DNA of 64,000 nt from Cardinalis cardinalis (lineage: Eukaryota > Chordata > Aves > Passeriformes > Cardinalidae). Location: NCBI GenBank assembly GCA_014549065.1, contig JACDOX010000171.1, positions 968,403-1,032,402 of the forward strand. The letters run 5' to 3'. The notes beneath the pieces are model-generated. The model saw only the letters and a list, made by a program, of their open reading frames with translations. It was not told the DNA's origin and ran no database searches. Positions within the stretch are counted from its first letter, which is position 1; every line of letters begins with the position of its first letter. The translations under genes and the position numbers were made by a program. Shown piece after piece: positions 42,655 to 54,791 of the stretch.

Positions 42655-43097
42655 CTTTTTACTAAGCTACTGGTAGTGTTATCTCTGTGCAGTGATGGCA
42701 GAAGGAGTGCATGTTACTCTCACACCATCAAGACTATTTCTAAATAAATACAATTTTCAGAATATCTAGTGTTAACATGACAGAGAAACCATGAGAAATT
42801 ATTTGTATCTCAGGTCCAGTTTCTTCCTCTCTTTGAATTCTGCACAAAGTTGCTTCAGGTGTTGGGCATGACTTTATCAACTTACTGATGAATTATGGTA
42901 TATGTGTCTACATTATAAACTCCAGCATTTTATTTGAATCCCTACAATTTAATACAACACTGTTTAAGATAATATGATGTGAACTTTGTGTAATCTTAAG
43001 CTGTTTTTTCCTTCATGTTAAACCTTGTTACTGAGAGTGTGGCTGCTGCTTTAATTGCACTCTCCAAACCCTTCCATGGCTTTCTGAATGAACTCTG

Positions 43098-43112
43098 TGC
43101 TGCTGCTGCTGC
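43098..43112. repeat. (TGC)5 trinucleotide run
   Basis: Five uninterrupted TGC units within the last EFL1 intron. Confidence 0.8.
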
Positions 43113-46100
43113 TTTCTCAGTGTGCTCAGCTCATTAGCTGAGTACCTGGGACATGTATTTGTCTACACAAAATCCTTCNAATGTGTTGTTAACCCTGTTT
43201 TACACAAAGGGGAATAGACAGTTTGGGGGATTTTTAAACTTCCAAACACTTTGTCCCATGGAAATCACGTGCATAGAGTATGTTTAAAGAATTGANGTTT
43301 GAGTTCACTCTTTTATTATATTTCCTTCCCATAATTTGTAGACTCTGAATACAGGAAAGTCAGTGATAGACCCTACATTTAAATGAAGCCATTTTGGTCT
43401 CTGTGGAAATGATATTGCCTTTTTTTTATTAAATTCGGTTAATGAATGGATTTTGTGTGGTTGGGATTGCTCCAGCCCCAAGGGATGGAGCAGAGCAATA
43501 CATATATCGAGGTCTGTCTTGTCAGATACTCCTTTTTTATTAATTTGTNCTGGCATGCCTATGCAATTTATTCCTGCCTGTAAAGGACAGCACCAAGGAA
43601 CCATTAATGGGAGCTTTCAGTTTAGTCNCAGCTTAAAAAAACTAATGTTAAAAGTTAGGCAAATGTTAGGTGTGTTGAGTTTACTTGGCAGTACTTTCTT
43701 TGATTTCAGTATGAATTTTGGTGTTTAATTGTTAGTTTGAAATATTTAACTTTGGGATAATTATGAACTAGTTGTATTTTTTTAAACTTTGGATTAATAA
43801 TAACCTTCAGTTAATAAGTATGTTTTTGTTTAAGCCTGTTTCTTTTGTTCTCAATTCTTTGCAGTTAAATCTTTTACTCAGTCATGTTATTTAATCATAA
43901 GGTTTTGAACAAGAAGGTATTTGTGATTGCACAGTCCTTAGAATAATGGAACTCTCATCCCATTTGGGAAATCTGTTAAAAGCAAAAAGAAATGCATGTG
44001 GCTCTATTCAGATGCTCATTGAATTTTCAGCAAGAATTGTCAAAGTCATCTACTAGTTGTAAAATTGTGAAATGTATAGTAGTCCTGTTAAATCACATCT
44101 TTTCAATTGCATGAAGATTAACTATTAAACATACTCTTGTTCTTGAGGGGCATGAGTGAACTGTAAACACATTTAATCAGAATTCTTTGTCATTGTCCCT
44201 TCTGAGTAGAATAGTGCCTAGAACGTGCCTTAGGGCTCTGGAGAAAGGTAAGAGAAGGGCTGTGTCTAATAATTGCCAGGAATATGAGACTTCTGAATGT
44301 GGAAGTTTTATATTCTGATTTTAATTCATGCCTTTCAAATTGTAAGTCATTTTACAGCTCAGAAGATGGGGGTTAATATAGAAGTTGCTGGATGAGATTG
44401 TTGGGCTTGCATTAAACAGGAAGCAGGCTGAGGTAATGAGAGAGAATCTATTCTAGGTTTGAACTGTAATTTTACATACATTATTGCACCAGTGACAGTT
44501 TGGGCACGTAAATGAATTCGAGGAGTAACCTGGAACCTTTCAAATATAAAAAGCTCATTGTTTTGGCAGGAACGTCTGAAGCTAATTGAAACAGTAAATA
44601 AGAGTGGTAGGGGTTTGGCTTTAATTCTCTTTCTCAATACATGTTTCTTAAGTAATAGGAAAAAATGCAGCAGTAGAGCCACACATCTCCTTTTTTAATT
44701 TCCAGTTACCAAATTCCCATTAACAGCTCCTGGCTGAAGTCAAGAGTAAAGTTTAACTGTCACTGTTTGAGACACAAACAAGGANGATGCTCTTGAGCCA
44801 AAATAAACTTGTATGAGTTTATTTTATAGCTTACTGTGTAAATGTTTGTTATAACAATATTTCTTGGAAGAGGAGTTCTTGTATCTAACCAGGCATTTTC
44901 AGACCTTGGCAGTCCCCATTGTGTTGTGAGTGGAAGCTCTGAATTATGGGATAGTTTTGGATACTTATTTTTATTTGCAGGGTATCCACACAGCCAGTAC
45001 ACTCACGTAGGGTATTCTCTGTTCTGGAAGCACAGTGCCAGTACCCTAGTGGCCTTGACTTATGCTCAGTTCAGAACCACTTGTGCAGCATTACCCAGCA
45101 TATTATATACCCAGCATATGGTTTTCTTGAAAAACAGTAGGTAACTGTTCACATACCCCTCTGTATTCTNTGTTTCTCAGGGCTACTTCAGACATCTCAG
45201 ACATGCATATCAGCTTTACCTTTCTCAGTTGCATAGTCCGTGTCTGTGTCATTGTCATTACTAGGTGATGGACACCACTTGAACTGTAAATGCNCCTGAA
45301 ATACNTTTCTACCATCAAATTTTCAAAGGNAGAAAGGATTCTGATCCACTGGAGCCCATATCGTCTTTGAAATTTTGCACAATATTTTTTTGACTTTTTT
45401 TTTGAAGACAAGAAAGAACTTCTGGTGTAATGTTTTTCCTGGCTTGCTAATGGCTGCTGTGCCCAGTCACACTGAATTTAGTGTTTCTTGGGATTTCTTA
45501 CTGAGCAGTTCACAAAGGCCATAGTGTTGCTTGGACTTAAAATCTCAGTCAGACAGTGTAAGATTGCTCTTTCTATTCATGGCTCAGCTAAGGCATTTTC
45601 CACATTGATGATATTTGGCTCAAAAGAAATTTTCTGTCTTCATCAGACAGTAAGGACCAGTAGGGGAAATACTACCAGGAGCATGGCTGTGTTCCCAAAT
45701 CTGCCTGACCTTTTGGATGAACTAGGCAGATCCCTTCTGTTTGCTTCTGGTGCTTCTCTCAACCTTGTTTTGCATAATTAGGCTGCCTTAGGCAGAAACT
45801 GTTTCTTACCATCATTTTGTGAAATACACTAGACAATGGGACCAGCATCACTATTGGAGCCATCTGGGTGACACTGAAATGCAAATAATAAATCATCCTC
45901 AAATTAAGCCTTAAAATTCCAAGTCCTCTTGAATTGCAAGTGGTCTGCTCTAACTCATGTATTACTGAAAAGCTTGTTTAGCCTACATAATCATTTGCAG
46001 GATTAGTACACACTCTATCATTTATCAGTATTGACATAGTATGCTCACAGTATTTCTATTTTTATTGATTATTATTACAGGTGTTCAGATTATGTCTCTC

Positions 46101-47252
46101 ACAGAGATACAAGCATTTATAGCTTGAATAATTAATGTGTTGTTGTTAAGCTAAAAGAGAATGACATCTGTTTTGCCTGTGCTACTCTGCGTGCTCTCAC
46201 TAAACAAGTCTTAGGAGACTTCATTGTTTGGGTGTGTTGGTTTGAATAGTTGTTATATTTAATGAAACATCTTGCTTTAGAATGGTTTCTTCTAAAGAAT
46301 ACTCTTTGCTTACAATATTTGAAGTAATCTATTCACTTCTTTTGAAATACCTAATCCCAGCTGACTACATTATAAATAGTTTTATTTCTACCTAGAGTGG
46401 GTTCTGCAGTGAGTGATGGGACAGACTTCATGTATTTGACTGGGAGTTTTTATTTTTCTTTAAAGCATAATGGAATTCTACAGGTGTGCTTATAGTCATA
46501 CTTTAAACAAATTATATCTCTCAAGACTTCTAGAAAATAAATCAATGGAGATTAATTTAAAATGTTCCTTAATTTCAACGCTCCTTTAACAGGAACATTT
46601 CCATCACTTAGGCATTGTGTTTGCAATAACAGATTTAAGAACTGTATCAGCTGCTGTGCACTGATTCATTTTCCTGTGTTGCATTTTATATGGGCTCATT
46701 TAGAGAAAATGNTTGTTTTCTAATAGAATAAATGCTGGTCCAGTGATCCACTGCATGGATCTCAATTTATAGTTCACTTTTTAAAATAAATGTCACAAGA
46801 GCCTCGCAGATGTGTAGAAATACTTGGTTGTGTTAAGGAGGAAGGACTTTGTTGTGTACACTTGGAGGAGTAGTTGTGTATTTGCTGGGCTGTTTACAGT
46901 TAAGGCTGATGTTGNCCCTGTCAGACAATTCTGATGTTGAGTAATGAATAAGCACAGGCCACTGGCTAGTTCATGCTGTTAAAAACAAAAATTCCCAAAT
47001 CCTAGAAAAATTCCTGGAGAAAAGGTGTGCTGAATTTTCCAGTTATTAAGTCNTGCACAGTATGGTGGTATTTGTAAATGTACTTTATCATAATGCTAAC
47101 AATACCATAATGTCATTGGTTTTACAGATTCTTATTCCTAATGTTGGTGTCTCTTGACATCNTCTGTCTGTTAAACTTGGGACATAAGGTTTGGCTGTGA
47201 TGATTTTCTTTTCCCCCCTGCTCAGTGGTTCCCAGACACGCAATACACTGGC

Positions 47253-47270
47253 AGAGAGAGAGAGAGAGAG
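47253..47270. repeat. (AG)9 dinucleotide repeat
   Basis: Nine uninterrupted AG units within the last EFL1 intron. Confidence 0.9.
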
Positions 47271-50200
47271 GCAGACCTCTGATAGAAAGTTAACTGAATT
47301 GCTTCAGTCCCTTAAAGATTTTTCATCTGTGGAAGGCATATTATTTTGAATGTCCAGTTCTCTTGGTTGAAGGTTTTGTTGAGGAATGTAGCTTTTTGTA
47401 AAAGTGTTGTCAAGATGCTTTCGTATTTCTGATTTTAAGGGGAGTCTTAGGCTATATGTTTTAGTTTTATACTGAAAAAGAAGTATATGGAAACATTTAA
47501 ATAATTTTAAATTAGAAGTGGCATACAGCATNGAATAAATAATGTTTCTGGATGTCTGTTCTGCTTTGAGCCTGTGGATTTTTGAGGATCCAAAGTAAAT
47601 GCCCTCTGTGAAATTACTATACCATATTCCAGAAGGAATGGTCCATTTAGAATCTAATTCATCACTGAGGGCTTCATCCAGACAAAAACTCAATTCCTGT
47701 TACAAATTCCAGAACCATCCCTGTGTGGTTCCCATGAATACAAACAATAGCTCAGGACCTAAAAAGCTTCTTAGCTCTGATTCCAGGAAACCCAGACCCA
47801 CCGTTCTGACAGTTCCCATTGTAAGGAAATTGATGACAATGCTTTGGGACTGTTCTCCTTTTGCATGCTTGCACTGTATTAACAGAGCAGGGGAATGATG
47901 GATTCCACCTGCTGTGNACATTTGCCTTGATGCATTAATGTAATATGAATAAAGAGGAACAGTCTGGTTTTATGCCTTTGCCTTCACTCACAGAATCAGA
48001 ACTTTCAAAAAAGAAAAACTTCCTGTTTTTTTTGTTTGGGTCACTGTGTCAGTAACACCCCTGTGTATCATAATAGGATTACATTGACTTCTTGAAGATG
48101 ATGGCCTAGGTTCCTCTTTCCCATTGCTTACCATGGCATGGCAACACATCTGCTAATTATTTCATCTTTTATAGTGTATCCGCACCATTAGGTAGGTGTA
48201 GTCCTCTAAGAGAAATTTTCTAATGCCACCAGATCTTGCTGTAGGAGCAGTGTGTAGTGGCTGAATTATTTAGACAGGTTGATAAGCCAAGCTACTCCTG
48301 AGGTAGTTCTTTGAAACCTGATTAACCTCTTTACTGCACTGCTCTGCATCATGTAGCAGTACAAGGTTCACTCAGGATTCTGGAACCCTGGGCTGAAATA
48401 GCTTTACCCTTGCTGGCTAATAAATACTGAACAGTACATTTAAACCTGCTGTTATGCTGACTTCCCTTGGACCTGCTGAAGCATAAAGAATTCTTGTCAG
48501 TGGAAGAAATATCCAGTGCAAAACTTCAGTAGAGCAAGTCTTTCATCAATTATTGAAAGAGCCAGTCTGTCAACCTGGGGATTTTCTTAAACATCCATCA
48601 CTACAGTATCTAAATATTTACAGGTAGATTAGATCTGTAAGTTCAATTTTGTATACTTTTGGACTCCTCTGTTACATTCATTCTTCAAGAACTGCTGTTT
48701 CACTGCTTCTCTCTGGGCATAATTTCNGGGTGTTACATTTCTTGCCAATTAAAAAAAGGCATCAAAAGGCATAGTAACAGTCTTTAACTTACCAGTTTTT
48801 AGCTGTAGAACCTCTCTCAGTAGCACAGTCTGAGGCAAATCCATTGAGCATCAATCACCTTTTCTTCTTCATGTGTTCTTAGACTTGGAATTTTTTGTTT
48901 GTTCAGCTCTTTAGGCAGATCATGAAAGGGGAAGTCCCTTGTAGCTTCACATCATTAAGATGCTCAGGATGAGCACAAGTCAGCNTGCAATCTTCACTGC
49001 CCTTTCTCTGTATTTATAGTGCATAAACTAGTGGTGAAAGTTTCAAACTCTCATTGAGGGGGAGCCATTCTTTTTTTATTGATATAAGCTGTCAAGGAAT
49101 CACCTCTAAGTTTGTATGCATTGGTTAGAAGGTCCTGTGCAAGACATTAGAGTGGGTATGACTCAAGCAGATTCTTCTGTGGTTAGACAGTCCTTACNTT
49201 TATGGTGAAAAATAAACACAGAAAAATTTGGAAAGCTGAGTTTCAGACTGTTTATTTCGGAGCTCTACTTGCTTTTGGTTTTCAGCCAGACAAGCCTGTG
49301 CATAGTCATTTCCCATGTAAATAATTGAGATTGGCTGTCACTTTCAGCACGAGTAATACCCCCTTAATTTAGTCTATGCATNTGCTTAACTGTAGCAAAC
49401 TAGAACTGTTTCTGTTGGTTTAGCTTTACATCCCATTTTTNCAAGATTGAACCTACAGTATTGCTTAGTGGAAATTAGGCTGCCACAGTCATTCTCCTAA
49501 CTCCCCGTAAAGTGTAATTTGTGTGGTTGTGTTGGGAGTTATTTAATGTGAGGTATTAAATTAGGACTCCACAATTGTCGATGTTTCTGGGGAAAATTAT
49601 CCATCTTCAGTCATCATTTTTTAATTCTTCTTCTTGTTTGTTTGTGTAACCTGAGCTTTAAGTTATTTTGCTTAGGTTGAAGTACCATATGGCAATTGAA
49701 AGGATTTGTCAGAAGAAGAAGTTTCCAATGGTAGAAAACGCCTATAGCATTAAGCTAAAATTGGTAATTTAGGAAAATTTGTTCTCTCCTTGTCAGTTAT
49801 TAGTGCTAGTGCTAATATTTCAGAAATTATTATAGAGTAATGTGCTCAGTTGTTGCAACCCTTGTGGTTCTTGCAGTAACTAATATTTGTCTGNACTGCT
49901 TTTTCCATGCGGGTTTTGTTTAAGAAATGAGTACATTATTACCTTTGGGTTTTTTAGTAAAAATATATTATCTGTAACTGCATCTTGTGAGGAAATCTAC
50001 AATCAAGTAAAATTAATATTTTTGAAATCTGCAGTAGAACCTGTGTAGCATTATATGGTCAATTCCATCCCTTCCTAATGTTCATATTTAGGGTTCTCTG
50101 TAATACCCTCTATGGTAGTCCCACAAGTGTGGAGTATAGAGGATGAACTGGAAATAAAGGCATGTCCAGTTATTGTCTGATCATGTTAGATCTAAAATCT

Positions 50201-50700
50201 GTTCTAGAGGAGGGCTACAAAGCTGCAAGAACAGCTCTGCTAAATATGTTAGAGCCAGAAACAGTGATTTTTAAACCATCTGTCCNACTCAGGATTGGGA
50301 TTGGAAAACATAGGGCACAGAAATGAGCAGAAATCTTCAGTTCTGATACATTCTGATACAATTGTTGTGTGATAATATTCTAAATAAGGAGCTCTCTCTT
50401 AAAAGTTGAGAAATTCCTGAACATTATTTATAACTGTTTGCTGATGGGCAGTTGAAATTACTTCTAGAAAAACTTGTGCAGATAATTGGAGCTGAATTTG
50501 AAAAGTTATTGTGGGCTTCTTAGGGCAAGAGCTGCAGAGTGTGTCTCAACTCTTGTTCTCTGCTTCCATAGCTAATTGCAGGCTTTCCAGACAGCTTGGT
50601 CTGCTCTACTTTGGTTTCTCTGCTTCAGCAGTTGATGACTTGAAATATGTCAATAAACTTTGGTACTATTTTACTCTTTTTTGTTTGTTTCCCTTTGTAG

Positions 50701-50889
<189 letters not shown>

Positions 50890-51060
50890 CTGTGTCTGCC
50901 TCCTTTCTCTCCTGACACAGCTAAGTGTGGGTGGAGTGTTTTATATGCAGCAGATGCAAAATTTCATCTGGACTTCGTTCTTTGATACCATTTTTCTTAC
51001 ATGCTTTGTCTGTGGCTTATGTTTTAATAAACTTAAGCCTTTCCAAATTTTGTACAGAGA
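50890..51060 (+). other. EFL1: EFL1 3' UTR (main form)
   Basis: Untranslated sequence after the stop, ending near the cleavage site expected 10-30 bases beyond the AATAAA at 51026. The resulting 3' UTR is short, at roughly 160 bases. The end is inferred, not observed. Confidence 0.7.
51026..51031 (+). terminator. EFL1: EFL1 poly(A) signal AATAAA (proximal)
   Basis: The first canonical hexamer after the stop codon, 137 bases downstream of it. It is followed by T-rich sequence ('ttccaaattttgtacagag', later 'gtttctttattg'). It is the most likely main cleavage signal. Confidence 0.75.
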
Positions 51061-51078
51061 AAATAGTTTCTTTATTGA

Positions 51079-51084
51079 AATAAA
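51079..51084 (+). terminator. EFL1: EFL1 poly(A) signal AATAAA (second)
   Basis: A second canonical hexamer about 50 bases after the first, followed by 'ttgtctccgtttttaaaattt', a GT/T-rich stretch. A third AATAAA is at 51238-51243. The choice among the three cannot be made from sequence. Confidence 0.5.
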
Positions 51085-52905
51085 ATAGAAGCGTATTCAC
51101 TGCAATTGTCTCCGTTTTTAAAATTTAATGCCCTATTGAACATCCTGTCACAAGGATTAGGAACTTGCAATTCAATTTGTTTCTTTCTGGTTTGTCACAT
51201 GTAGTTGCAGTAAGAGCTGGTTAACTAGCTATTTGCAAATAAACCATGCACTGAATTTATCTCTTTAATGGTTTTGACTGTTTTTAAAATTAATTTCTGT
51301 AATGCATTTGTTTCTTACCCATACTTTTCATAGTTACCTGTATGTACATANATGTAAACCTATTAAGAGTTTCTAAACTATTTGTTTTACTCCATTCCTA
51401 ACATGAAGAGTTATTTAAAGTAGTAATGTATCTTTATATCTTACATCTTCTAATACCTCTTTAAATCAGAGGGCAAAAATAGCTTATGTGGAAGGCAGCA
51501 CTGCAAAAAGCTGAGCAAGATTTGTCTTGTTTTCCATCCTTAGAACACACCTTATTAAAAACTTCAGTTTCCACAGACTAGGTGAGGGGAGTATCTCCAG
51601 TATAAATGAGAATCTGGACATCAGTTTTCTTCCCATACTTTTTGCAGGAANTAAAGTACTTTGTACTTGAAAGCTCTGGAAGTAAAACGACACTCTTGAT
51701 TAGAGAGGGTTTCCTCAAATATATCTGTCTGAAATGTTTTTTCATATTTAAACCTAGTGCCAGACAAGTGCCATTTACAGATGGGACTAGAAACTTGCAG
51801 GTCTGCTTAAAACCTCCCACAGTGTGACTTGGCAGCAGAACTCAAACTGGGAGCTCAAGTGACTTTTCTCCTGGCCCTGATCACATCAACCTAAATTCTT
51901 CAGGGAAGGTATCTGATAGTTTTGCTTCTGCTATTAGGTTTTCTCCTTTCTAACTTCAGTTTGGTTCAGAATGCTGTGTAAATTTTTCTGTGCTTCTTGC
52001 TAGTTTCTTTTGGAAGCAGAAACAGAAGAGCACGTGGAGGAGAGGATGTGAATGAGCTGGACAATTTTGTCAGCACCATTTTTTTAATGCATAATTTGAG
52101 TTCTCACATGGCTTCTGATTCATTTCAGTTCTTGTTNATACCAGACTGCCTGTGAAAACCCAAGAGTTGAAGCTAGGCAAGAGAGTGTNGTTTTCTTTGT
52201 TGCATCATGTATAGAGGGACAGTCATGAAAACAGGGATAAGGGCTTTTTAGTACCTGTTGTAATGTTGGCACATTGTCCTTTGGTATTCATAAAATGTTT
52301 TGAAATTGGTCCTTGGAGGTAGAACCTCTTATTTTAAACCATACATAGATATGTTGGGATATGATAAAAAGTGTGTACTTTTCATGTTGTTATTCTTCAC
52401 CAGTTTTCCTTCTCAAATGTGCAGTATCTGTGATGTGCTGCTTCAGTACAGCCCTGAGAAGGAAAACNCTTCCAGTGCTAACATGAGTTGTCTGTGTAGG
52501 CTTTGCTGATCTTACTGGTGTTGAGACAAATGGTTTACATGCAAGATAAAATATTTACATGTAAATACCAATTTGATTTAGCAGTGTGTCTGAAGTTTGG
52601 GCTCTTATCTACTTGATGTGGCTTAGTCATATCCTCTGTTGTGANTTTGTGCTTTTTGATTTGTTTTGTGCTACTTTGGATCTACTCAAAAGTAGATAAG
52701 ATAAAAATTAGTATTTATTTTTATAGCATCTATTAATAAACTGAAAAGGTTTTGGTTTTTTACAGCTGCATCATTCCATGGTTCTAAAACTCCTGCAAAC
52801 CATGACTAATGGGAGGAAAAAATAGATACCATGAAATAGTGTGGTTTGGGCTGTTTGACAGATATTTGCTATTTCAACAGATGCTGTTTTCCTGCAAGAG
52901 TTTGC

Positions 52906-52930
52906 TTTATTTATTTATTTATTTGTTTGT
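52906..52930. repeat. (TTTA)n tract
   Basis: Several TTTA units passing into TTTG units. A simple repeat in intergenic DNA. Confidence 0.8.
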
Positions 52931-53381
52931 TAATTTTTCCTTTCTTCCCCTCNTCCCTCCTCCTTCATTTCCTATTTTAGCAAAGATCCAACTCTATGAC
53001 ATCTGACTGATTCTTTAGAGGAATATTTTCTATTATCATCTTACTTCTTTATACTGAAACTGCTTATCTTTGTAAAGACTTGCTGATTCTGGAATTTGAA
53101 CCAAAAAAAAAGCAAAATTCAGTAGTGTTTTCCTGTTAGCATTTTCATGGCCTTGTAAAAGCCNTGTCCTTCACCCTTACAAAGTGACATGTCTCAGTGC
53201 TCTCCAGTGAGACATCTGGATGCATTTTTTCTCCCAGAAAAGCTGCTGGTAAAAGGGTAAATAAATAATAATTTGCCCAGACAGCAAAAATAAAACTTNA
53301 GTCAGGAGCCCTGCATTTCCTACGTGCTCACACAGGTTTGCTGCCCCCTGAGGAGGAGGGGAATTCAGGGCTGTTACAGGA

Positions 53382-53398
53382 TTTTTTTTTTTTTTTTT
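53382..53398. repeat. T17 homopolymer
   Basis: A run of 17 T. It could be the poly(A) of a minus-strand insertion, but no element is recognisable next to it. Confidence 0.75.
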
Positions 53399-54763
53399 GT
53401 GAAGTGGCCACTGAGCAGAGCTAAAATCTGCATCTTCTCAGGTGGAATTACTAATGGAAGGCAGATTGTTCATCATCACCAGTTCAGTGCTGGCTTTTTC
53501 CTGGCTTTTTCTCATCTGTGGAGAGCTCTTTCCAGATTTTTTCATANGATTCTTTTACACTGTAATAAGTAAGGTAATGAATAAATCACTGTTATATCAC
53601 TGCTTTCAGAATGATTTATGCCAGTGTGAACTGCTACCCTGGAGTATTTTGTCTCTTTTTTTTTTTTTGTTATAGCAGAGGCCTCAGAGTTAGAGACAAT
53701 CCTTAGGAAACTCCTGGGATTTAGTGATGATTCCATGACAGTTATATGGTTCATTGTCCCCTCTGCCATATTTTCATGAAAACAGTAATTCTGGATTATA
53801 ACTTTCTTAAAATGGAAGAAAAAGCCCACACTGTTTATCTAAAAAGGTGGCTGTGGANTAAGCAACAGGCTTTTCAGAGGGGTAGTACAAAATAATCCCT
53901 GGCCTTTTAAACTCAGTATGATATTTTTATAGCTTTTGGAAAGCAACATTCAGTGGTCTTTTCACTNTAGGATTCAGGGAAATAGTTTGGAGTGGCCATC
54001 ATGCAAGGCTGCCTAAATGCTGTCTTTATGGACCTGTAAGAAGGTTGATCATGAGGAAGAGGCAGATGTAATTATGCTTAAAAAGGCCTTGACAAAGTCC
54101 ATGACAGCTTCAGGAATTCTAATCCTTTGCTGCATCTGAAGGCAGTGTATCTTTTTGGCTAGACTTCTCTCCTGAGCACTCTGAGATATTATTCCTGCTT
54201 TGTTCAAAGGGGAGGATGCAAAGTCAAGGTCAGTCATGTGGGAGTAGAGACTAAGATGACAAAAATGCTTCAAGAAATTTTTATGGCAGGACTTATACAG
54301 CCTTTTAGTAGTGGNTTTTGGTTGCCTCTAATACATGTGTGTGACTGTAAGTCCTGGGTTTTTTTCCTTAAATCTTTCTAAGGCTCCTTTAAATGATGAT
54401 TTTCTAACAATCAGTCTGATTTCAAAGGCTGGCTCATTTGCTGGGGGATACAGATTCAGCACCAGTTGGCTTTTGATGTAATACAGTAGCAGGCATGCTA
54501 TGGAGCATTTTCTGCCTTTCATCTCTTGTCTTGTGGTAGCATTTACCTTTAGGAGATCAAGAGCAAGGCTCCTGAGTGGGAGAGGCTGTGAGTGACTGAC
54601 AGCAGGAGCTGTGAGAGCAGCTGAGGCTGCGCTTCCCCGGAGACGCAGCACAGAGCGCTCATGACAAGTGCTGCTGCCACTGCTCTGAGCACTGAAAGCT
54701 GATCCTATTTATGAATCCTTGTCTTCTCCTTGTAATGTTGCTGTCTTGCAGGATGAACAGCTT

Positions 54764-54791
54764 AGGAAGGTTATTTTAAATTAACCTTCCT
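54764..54791. repeat. Perfect 10-bp inverted repeat, 8-base AT loop
   Basis: Arms 'aggaaggtta' (54764-54773) and 'taaccttcct' (54782-54791) are exact reverse complements around 'ttttaaat'. It could form a hairpin or be a paired protein-binding site. No transcript context is visible. Confidence 0.7.

Noticed and set aside
47304..47898. Two opposed open frames of 129 and 99 codons in the last intron
   Set aside because: Considered as a decayed retroelement or nested gene, but neither translation resembles a known protein and no repeat ends were seen.
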